Shown here: one piece after another, positions 1 to 5,448 of the stretch | How positions within the stretch are numbered: position 1 is the stretch's first letter | Layout of the letters: each line of letters opens with the position of its first letter | Translations under genes and position numbers: made by a program | Notes under the pieces: generated by a model | Database searches by the model: none | What the model was told of the DNA's origin: nothing | What the model saw: only the letters and a program-made list of their open reading frames with translations | Assembly (NCBI GenBank): GCA_024643595.1 | Contig: JAHEMS010000058.1 | Span: 1-11,782 of the forward strand | Length of the DNA stretch: 11,782 nt | Direction: 5' to 3' | Source: Bacteroidota bacterium | GTDB taxonomy: Bacteria; Bacteroidota; Bacteroidia; Cytophagales; Cyclobacteriaceae

Positions 1-263
1 CCGGAGGATTGTTTATAACCGCACTCTTAGTAAGCGGACATTATGAAATGGCTGCTCCTGCATCACTTATTTTTTATGGTCTAGCACTCATCAATGCTGG
101 TCCCAATCTTTATGACGAAATCAGGTATCTGGGTTATTGTGAAATTGGTTTAGGAATAATCTCCTCTTTCCTTCCGGAATTTACCTTGCTTATATGGTCT
201 CTTGGATTTGGCGTCTTGCACATTGTATACGGCACGATGATGTATAAGAAGTATGACGCATGA
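1..263 (+). CDS. Integral membrane protein, C-terminal part (5' end outside window)
   Basis: The reading frame is open from base 3 (two Gly codons come before the first possible TTG start at 9), so this is the end of a gene that begins upstream, not an 84-aa protein. About 86 residues are visible. They are strongly hydrophobic, with roughly three membrane segments separated by short polar turns; one turn carries the charged stretch YDEIRYLGYCE, and the protein ends in a basic and acidic tail (KKYDA). I recognise no enzymatic motif. Its stop overlaps the start of the winged-helix gene (ATGA at 260-263), which implies translational coupling and a shared transcript. Similar small membrane proteins are, from memory, neighbours of creD-type loci in Bacteroidota, but the function is unknown. 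Confidence 0.8.
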   Translation, partial: GGLFITALLVSGHYEMAAPASLIFYGLALINAGPNLYDEIRYLGYCEIGLGIISSFLPEFTLLIWSLGFGVLHIVYGTMMYKKYDA

Positions 264-562
264 AGAATCCGTTCGAAAATCTGGATAAAACATTAGAGCA
301 TCGCTTACGTCTTCAGATCGTTTCCGTGTTGGTGGCCAACGAATATTATGATTTCAACGCCCTGAAAGAATTGTTGGAAACCACGGATGGCAATTTGGCA
401 ACTCACCTTAAGGCATTGGAGCGTGAAAAGTATATATCCGTTTCCAAATCGTTTGTTGACCGAAAACCCAATACACGATATAAGATCTCTGAGCGCGGCA
501 GGAGTGCATTTAAGAAGCATCTGGATGCGCTGGAGGAATTAATAAGGCAACAGAGAAAATAA
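260..562 (+). CDS. Winged-helix transcriptional regulator (HTH_34/MarR-like)
   Basis: This 100-aa protein is essentially one winged-helix DNA-binding domain. An N-terminal helix (residues 8-27) with LEHRLRLQIVSVL is followed by a helix at 31-40. The recognition helix is about 41-57 (TTDGNLATHLKALEREKYI), and a basic wing at 60-76 contains SFVDRKPNTRYKISERG. A charged C-terminal helix (81-100) could serve in dimerisation. The layout matches the PF13601 (HTH_34) group, a MarR/ArsR-like family of short regulators; no ligand or metal site is visible. The start is fixed by the ATGA overlap with the upstream gene. Position just before a small membrane protein and creD suggests that it controls this operon, possibly through the palindrome in the creD promoter; that link is inference. 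Confidence 0.88.
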   Translation: MKNPFENLDKTLEHRLRLQIVSVLVANEYYDFNALKELLETTDGNLATHLKALEREKYISVSKSFVDRKPNTRYKISERGRSAFKKHLDALEELIRQQRK

Positions 563-607
563 ATAAAAGAAGGAACTATAATTATCAAAAACTTAATCAA
601 CATCACA

Positions 608-844
608 ATGAAACTACAATGGTTTAAAAAGGCAGGTTGGATTTATATTCCTACCTCTTTCGCAGGAATCGTAATTACAGCAGGAATCCTATTTTTCTGT
701 GTTACTGTTTTTATTGCTATCGACCGGAACTCGCATTCTGTTTCGGATACCCTGTATGGAATTTTTCCTTACTTCGCTTCGGCTATTACCATTTTATTTT
801 GGATTGCTTCTCATACAGCAGCGCACACCAGCGATCCACAGTAA
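608..844 (+). CDS. Small two-helix membrane protein, function unknown
   Basis: This 78-aa protein starts with a basic amphipathic stretch (MKLQWFKKAGW). It has two predicted membrane helices, about residues 13-38 and 50-70, joined by a polar loop (IDRNSHSVSDT), and ends in a short hydrophilic tail with His residues. With Lys at the N-terminus inside, both termini would be cytoplasmic. It is not a signal-peptide-only protein, since the second helix is clear. I do not recognise a named family. It lies 45 bases after the winged-helix gene and 72 bases before creD, so it probably belongs to the same unit and may partner with CreD in the membrane. A 79-aa frame overlapping it at 637-876 lacks this clean topology and is taken as a shadow. 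Confidence 0.72.
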   Translation: MKLQWFKKAGWIYIPTSFAGIVITAGILFFCVTVFIAIDRNSHSVSDTLYGIFPYFASAITILFWIASHTAAHTSDPQ

Positions 845-846
845 CC

Positions 847-906
847 GATCAAACACGTGACCAAAGTTTTTTTTGATCATAAACTTTTAAATACAAAGTA
901 CTTTTA
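847..906 (+). promoter_or_regulatory. Candidate creD promoter with overlapping palindromic operator
   Basis: A -33-like TTTG (872-875) and a -7-like TACTTTTA (899-906, one mismatch to the Bacteroidota TAnnTTTG) are 23 bases apart. The perfect palindrome AAAGTACTTT (895-904) lies over the -7 region, and a further ACTTT (883-887) makes an ACTTT-N7-AAAGT dyad with its left half. A second inverted repeat, GATCAAA (847-853) and TTTGATC (872-878), flanks the -33 region. The layout fits a repressible promoter, with the winged-helix protein as the obvious candidate regulator. Function is inferred from sequence only. Confidence 0.42.
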
Positions 907-916
907 ATTAAATATT

Positions 917-2347
917 ATGGAAACTAGTTCAGCGCACCACTTAATTGAGCGGTTTAATCAATGGCTTACCGAATCGGTCATGATTAAATTATTATCCATT
1001 GGCATACTAATTCTCATCCTCATGATTCCGACTACATGGATTGAAAGAATCATTAAGGAGCGACAAGCACGCGCCGCGGACGTCATCCGAGAAGTGTCCG
1101 ACAAATGGTCTGCAGGACAAACACTGTCAGGGCCAGTTCTGGTTATCCCTTTTACAAAAATTGAGGTCTTGAAGCGATGGGATAACAATAAACAGATTGA
1201 AGATATTATCGAATCGAAACATAAAGCTTATTTCTTGCCGGAGAATTTCATGGTTACCGGTAAAGTGACACCACAGAAACTAAGGCGCGGCATATTTGAT
1301 GTGGCCGTCTATGAATCTACTATACAGCTGGATGCCGAATTCGTTACACCTGATTTTAGTGTATGGAATATTCCTGATAATCAAGTTCACTGGCAGGAAG
1401 CGATGTTAGTCAACGGCATTTCTGATTTGAGAGGCATTGATGCCAATCCGGTCATTGAAAGTGGAGGCAATAAATTTATGGCTGAGCCTTCAAGCAACAC
1501 CGGTATCCGCATCAATCAATTCGCAACCAGCCCGGTTTCAAAGGAAGATCTGGCTGTGGCATCAGAAAATATTTCATTGACAAGTGGGATTATTGTGCCC
1601 CTGAACTGGAAGACGCGCGAAGATTTTATCAATCGCTTCTCGATGAACTTAAGTTTGAAAGGAAGTGAAAGCCTTTATTTTGTGCCGGTAGGTAAATCTA
1701 CGCAGGTGAATTTATCTGGCCCCTGGCCATCGCCAAGTTTTGAAGGCAAACTTTTACCGGCCGAGCGTTCCGTAGACGATGCCGGATTTACCGCGCTCTG
1801 GAAAGTATTGTCATTCAACAGGCCTTTTGCGCAAAAGTGGATTGATACCGAGCAAACATTGGGCGGTTCTGAATTTGGGGTTCGCTTGTTAATTCCTGCT
1901 GATCAATATCAGAAAAGTATGCGCACCGCTAAATATGATGGCCTGATAATTATACTGGCGTTCACCGCTTTGTTTTTGGTAGAGATCACCAGCAAAATTA
2001 AGATTCATCCTTTTCAATATATATTGATAGGGATTGCGCTCATTGTATACTACACCCTCTTGCTTTCGTTGTCAGAACAGCTTGGGTATAATATGGCTTA
2101 TGTGATCGCTTCGATCGCCACCACTATTTTAGTGGGTATTTATGCGTCTACTTTTTTAAGGCGAAAGCCAGTCACATTTTTATTTACCGGACTCATGACC
2201 TTTTTCTACATTTTTATTTTCGTAATTATCCAGGCCGAGGATTATTCGCTATTGATTGGGAGCGTAGGGTTATTCCTGATTATTAGCCTGCTGATGTATT
2301 TTTCGAGAAATATTAAATGGTATAAAGAGAGCCGTGAGATTCAATAG
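917..2347 (+). CDS. creD: CreD-like inner membrane protein
   Basis: The 476 residues match the CreD (PF06123) plan and the length of about 450 in E. coli. There is one N-terminal membrane helix (22-42), then the family signature region SDKWSAGQTLSGPVLVIPF (61-79). A large periplasmic domain runs to about 338. Five C-terminal helices follow (342-358, 367-386, 393-413, 419-438, 443-463). The segment HPFQYILIGIALIVYY followed by LLLSLSEQLG (364-390) is the most characteristic part of the family. CreD is an envelope protein linked in E. coli and Aeromonas to the CreBC two-component system and to tolerance of beta-lactams and colicins; its biochemical activity is unknown. Here no creB or creC is next to it; a winged-helix regulator and two small membrane proteins precede it instead. 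ATG at 917 is preferred because it gives the complete N-terminal helix. Confidence 0.93.
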   Translation: METSSAHHLIERFNQWLTESVMIKLLSIGILILILMIPTTWIERIIKERQARAADVIREVSDKWSAGQTLSGPVLVIPFTKIEVLKRWDNNKQIEDIIESKHKAYFLPENFMVTGKVTPQKLRRGIFDVAVYESTIQLDAEFVTPDFSVWNIPDNQVHWQEAMLVNGISDLRGIDANPVIESGGNKFMAEPSSNTGIRINQFATSPVSKEDLAVASENISLTSGIIVPLNWKTREDFINRFSMNLSLKGSESLYFVPVGKSTQVNLSGPWPSPSFEGKLLPAERSVDDAGFTALWKVLSFNRPFAQKWIDTEQTLGGSEFGVRLLIPADQYQKSMRTAKYDGLIIILAFTALFLVEITSKIKIHPFQYILIGIALIVYYTLLLSLSEQLGYNMAYVIASIATTILVGIYASTFLRRKPVTFLFTGLMTFFYIFIFVIIQAEDYSLLIGSVGLFLIISLLMYFSRNIKWYKESREIQ

Positions 2348-2424
2348 CGAATTGAATAATCACTACGTCTGATTGTTTCACCGCATTCAGAATTATTTTG
2401 TTCGGAAGCGGAGTAACTTCTTCG

Positions 2425-2461
2425 AGCGGTAGCTATCAATTGATATTACGCTGTTATTTTG
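2425..2461 (+). promoter_or_regulatory. Dyad and -7-like element before the phosphoesterase gene
   Basis: In the 132-base spacer after creD, a perfect 12-base palindrome TATCAATTGATA (2434-2445) sits inside a larger imperfect dyad (2425-2452), with outer arms AGCG and CGCT and inner TA/TA pairs. Directly after it, TTATTTTG (2454-2461) differs from TAnnTTTG at one position and lies 18 bases before the ATG at 2480. This could be an operator next to the promoter core. No convincing -33 TTG at the right distance was found, so the promoter call is tentative. Confidence 0.33.
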
Positions 2462-2479
2462 CATAAATAAATTAATGTT

Positions 2480-5299
2480 ATGCGATACCTGCTCTTACTC
2501 CTGATAATTATCCTGGGATCCTGTTCGATAAAAGATAAACAGTCAACAACATGGATTGCTTCAGCACCAGCTGAAGGTCGCTACACCCAAATCAATCGGG
2601 ATGGGACCACGGTGATCCCCAACGGCAGGCGGCTTACTCCTCTCGGCAAGCAAATTACGGTGGCTCCTCATCCCTTCGGTCTAACGGTAAGCCCGGATGG
2701 AAATACAATTATCTCCTCCAATTCCGGTACCGGACCCTTTTCAATTTCTATCATAAAAAAATTTAACGAGCAAAATACCGAGGTAAGGCAGATACCGGAT
2801 ACAAACAATGATGGAGACGAAGATGACGATGATGATAATGATGAAGAGGAGGAAGAAGAAGAGTCTCTTAAGGGAGTATTCATGGGGCTCGCTATTTCGC
2901 CGGATGGAAACAAAGTGTATGTAGCCGGAGGGCAGCAAAATAAAATTTATGTAGTTGATATTAATACCTATAAAAAGTTAGACGAGATCAACTGCAGCAA
3001 ATCGTTTGACGGAACGGATTACAACGATGCTTATATCGGAGACTTGATTTTGAATAAAGACGGTTCGCGTTTATATGCAGTGGATCAGATCGGCTTTCGC
3101 ATGCTGGTGATTGACACTAAAACCAATCAGGTTATCCAGCATGTAAGGACTGGTCGCTATCCGTATGGAATAGCGTTGTCACCCGATGAGAAAACAGTAT
3201 ATGTTGCCAACGTGGGTTTGTTTGAATACAGCTATCTCAAATCACTGGATAAAAAAAGAGCGAAGGAAACGGCCGCTAAATTTCCTGTTTATGGCTATGG
3301 CTCGGAGGAGATGAAAAAGGGAATTAAAAATGATTCCGTTGAAGCAGCCGGCCTGGGTGATCCTAATGTGCCGGAATCTTTTTCAATATGGGCTATCGAT
3401 ATCGCGAAAGAAATTCCAGAGGTAGTTTCAAAAATTAAAACAGGTGTTTTAGTCGGTGAAGAGAAAGAGGGAATTGTAGCCGTGGGTGGATCAAGTCCTA
3501 ATTCATTGGTGGCTACCGATAAATTTGTATTTGTAACTAATGGCAACAACGATAACATTTCGGTAATCGATGCTCAGCAGGGAAAAGTAATTAACACCAT
3601 TGAGTTAAAATTGGATGAGCGTTTGGGCAACCTGAAGGGCGTGATCCCTTTTGGCCTCACGCTTTCACCAGATCTGAAAAGATTATTTGTTGCTGAAGCA
3701 GGGATTAATGCGGTGGGTGTAATCGATGTAGCTTCACAAACTGTAATAGGCCATATCCCTGTTGGTTGGTTTCCGTCCAAAGTAAAAATTGCACCCAATG
3801 GAAAACAACTTATTGTTGCCAATGCCAAGGGCTATGGCAGTGGGCCTAATGGCGGAGACGATTTTAGGGCATCTCATCAGGGAAAAGGTTCGGATTACAT
3901 CGGCTCACTCATGCTCGGAACAGTTTCTGTGATGGACTTGCCTAAGGATGAGGATTTGAAATCACTCACTGAAAAAGTAATCGCCAATAATTTCGCATTT
4001 AAAGAGGTAGTCAAATCAGCAGATAAAAATCCAATCCCGGTTTATCCACGCGAAAAAGAATCTCCCATTAAGTATATCGTATTTATTTCAAAGGAAAATC
4101 GCACCTACGATGAAGTATTTGGTCAGCTGGACAATGGGAAGGGAGATCCATCCATGGCCCGCTTTGGTGCTAACCAAACATTTACCAATCGGAATAAAAC
4201 TTCCATGGTAGAAAATGTCACCGTGATGCCAAATCATCTGGCGTTGGCCAATCAATTTACCTTGAGTGATAATTTCTATGTCGATGCCGATGTTTCTGCT
4301 GATGGACACCGCTGGCTTACAAACACCTACCCCAACGAATGGGTTGAAACGCACACAGCTGCCGCTTATGGAGGGCAACGTAGTCTGAAGGAAAATTCCA
4401 ATGCGCCAGGTAAATTTGGAATGACGGGATCATCTGGTGCCATTTACCCGGAAGATTATAATCAGCATGGCAGTATGTGGGAACACATGGAACGCAACGG
4501 AATTGAGTTTTTCAACTTTGGATTTGGAGTTGAATTTGCTGGCGGAAGCATTGCTGACTCCACGTTCAAGCAAGGTGGTGTCCGTTACCTGGTGAATTAT
4601 CCAATACCTGGTCCTTTGTATAATCGCACCTCAAGAATATTCCCTACTTACAACATGGCCATACCGGATCAGTATCGTACTGATATGTTTATCAAAGAGA
4701 TCAATGCGAAGTTCATCGATCAAGAAAAGGACTTGCCCCCAGTCCTTACCTTGCAATTATTAAATGATCATGGAGCTGGTGAGCGGGCCTATGCCGGTTT
4801 CCCTTTCTTTCAAAGTTATATGTCGGATAATGACCTGGCTTTGGGAAGGGTGGTGGAATACCTCAGCCATCTCCCGCAATGGAAAAATATGATGATCGTG
4901 GTGACGGAAGATGACGCTCAGGGTGGTCGAGATCACATCGATGCGCATCGTAGTTTACTTATGATTATTTCACCATACGCGAAGAGAAATTTCAACAGCC
5001 ATCAGCATTATAGTTTTGGATCAATATTTAAAACCTTTTGGAATGTATTGGGATTGCCCTATCTCAATCAGTATGATTTTGGTGCGACAGACATGAGCGA
5101 CTGCTTTACCGGTGACCCTGATTTCACGCCTTATAATGCTTTGCCGGTCGATCCGCGTGTCTTTGATCCGCAAAAGGCGCTCGATCCATTGGATGTGCAT
5201 TTTGACTGGGAAGCATTGAAAGCTTCTCCTAAGCTGGATGATCCTGATGAGATCCAGAAAGCAAGAGAAAATGACAAACGATTGGAAGTGAACCATTAA
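2480..5299 (+). CDS. YVTN beta-propeller / phosphoesterase fusion lipoprotein
   Basis: A 939-aa exported two-domain protein. The signal peptide ends in a lipobox LGSC, so Cys15 is the likely lipidated residue, followed by SIKDKQ. Residues about 55-510 form a YncE/YVTN-type beta-propeller, with repeated units such as LTVSPDGNTI, LAISPDGNKVYVAG, IALSPDEKTVYVAN and VFVTNGNNDNISVID. Residues about 530-900 are an alkaline-phosphatase-fold phosphoesterase (PF04185, the phospholipase C / acid phosphatase group): ENRTYDEVFG at 539-548 (metal-binding Glu/Asn and the position of the nucleophile), DADVSADGHRW at 602-612, LLNDHGAG near 757, and EDDAQGGRDHIDAHRS at 810-825 with the expected metal-binding Asp/His. 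All key motifs are intact, so an active phosphoesterase is likely, but its substrate is unknown. Residues 107-128 are an unusual acidic insert within the propeller. The gene is flanked by structured spacers and appears monocistronic. Confidence 0.92.
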   Translation: MRYLLLLLIIILGSCSIKDKQSTTWIASAPAEGRYTQINRDGTTVIPNGRRLTPLGKQITVAPHPFGLTVSPDGNTIISSNSGTGPFSISIIKKFNEQNTEVRQIPDTNNDGDEDDDDDNDEEEEEEESLKGVFMGLAISPDGNKVYVAGGQQNKIYVVDINTYKKLDEINCSKSFDGTDYNDAYIGDLILNKDGSRLYAVDQIGFRMLVIDTKTNQVIQHVRTGRYPYGIALSPDEKTVYVANVGLFEYSYLKSLDKKRAKETAAKFPVYGYGSEEMKKGIKNDSVEAAGLGDPNVPESFSIWAIDIAKEIPEVVSKIKTGVLVGEEKEGIVAVGGSSPNSLVATDKFVFVTNGNNDNISVIDAQQGKVINTIELKLDERLGNLKGVIPFGLTLSPDLKRLFVAEAGINAVGVIDVASQTVIGHIPVGWFPSKVKIAPNGKQLIVANAKGYGSGPNGGDDFRASHQGKGSDYIGSLMLGTVSVMDLPKDEDLKSLTEKVIANNFAFKEVVKSADKNPIPVYPREKESPIKYIVFISKENRTYDEVFGQLDNGKGDPSMARFGANQTFTNRNKTSMVENVTVMPNHLALANQFTLSDNFYVDADVSADGHRWLTNTYPNEWVETHTAAAYGGQRSLKENSNAPGKFGMTGSSGAIYPEDYNQHGSMWEHMERNGIEFFNFGFGVEFAGGSIADSTFKQGGVRYLVNYPIPGPLYNRTSRIFPTYNMAIPDQYRTDMFIKEINAKFIDQEKDLPPVLTLQLLNDHGAGERAYAGFPFFQSYMSDNDLALGRVVEYLSHLPQWKNMMIVVTEDDAQGGRDHIDAHRSLLMIISPYAKRNFNSHQHYSFGSIFKTFWNVLGLPYLNQYDFGATDMSDCFTGDPDFTPYNALPVDPRVFDPQKALDPLDVHFDWEALKASPKLDDPDEIQKARENDKRLEVNH
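2798..2863 (+). repeat. Acidic low-complexity tract, GAT/GAA-type codon repeat
   Basis: These 66 bases encode residues 107-128 of the propeller-phosphoesterase. Twenty-two residues hold about 17 Asp or Glu and no basic or hydrophobic residue. The first part, DTNNDG, matches the D-x-N-x-D-G calcium-loop pattern of EF-hand, dockerin and thrombospondin-3 repeats; then come runs of five Asp and seven Glu, with one Asn-Asp between. The frame stays open through it. The near-repetitive GAT, GAC, GAG and GAA codons could make the length variable by slippage. Confidence 0.8.
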
Positions 5300-5312
5300 T
5301 TGAAATTTATAA

Positions 5313-5331
5313 TTAGTCAAATCATGACTAA
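5313..5331 (+). other. Perfect 7-bp hairpin after the phosphoesterase stop
   Basis: TTAGTCA (5313-5319) pairs perfectly with TGACTAA (5325-5331) around the 5-base loop AATCA. It begins 13 bases after the stop codon. There is no T-run downstream, so it is not a standard intrinsic terminator; it may stabilise the 3' end of the transcript or be a protein-binding dyad. Confidence 0.4.
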
Positions 5332-5338
5332 GAGAGAA

Positions 5339-5378
5339 GACTATTCTCGCCAGGTAATGACCGTAAGGCGAGACAGTC
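5339..5378 (+). other. Long stem-loop in the spacer before the rhamnosidase
   Basis: TCTCGCC (5345-5351) pairs with GGCGAGA (5367-5373). Outside this, GACT (5339-5342) pairs with AGTC (5375-5378) across a small internal loop. Inside, GGT and ACC (5353-5355 and 5360-5362) can close a tetraloop. It is the most GC-rich part of the spacer. No T-run follows, so a structured leader or processing site is as likely as termination. Confidence 0.45.
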
Positions 5379-5448
5379 TGTAATGGGCTATTTCCTGTTT
5401 GCTGACTATAATCAGTTATTATTTGATTAGTGCTTTTTATCTTTAATC

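Noticed and set aside
9..263. Complete 84-aa protein starting at TTG 9
   Set aside because: The frame is open to the left edge without a stop, so the gene enters from upstream and this is only its C-terminal part.
637..876. Overlapping 79-aa frame inside the small membrane protein gene
   Set aside because: Its composition (many Tyr, Cys, Arg) and lack of topology look like an alternative-frame shadow of 608-844.
2668..2913. Antisense frame encoding a poly-Ser protein
   Set aside because: It is the reverse complement of the acidic Asp/Glu tract and has no independent support.
5438..5445. TATCTTTA as the -7 element of the rhamnosidase gene
   Set aside because: It ends three bases before the ATG, which would put the transcription start inside the coding region and remove the signal peptide start.
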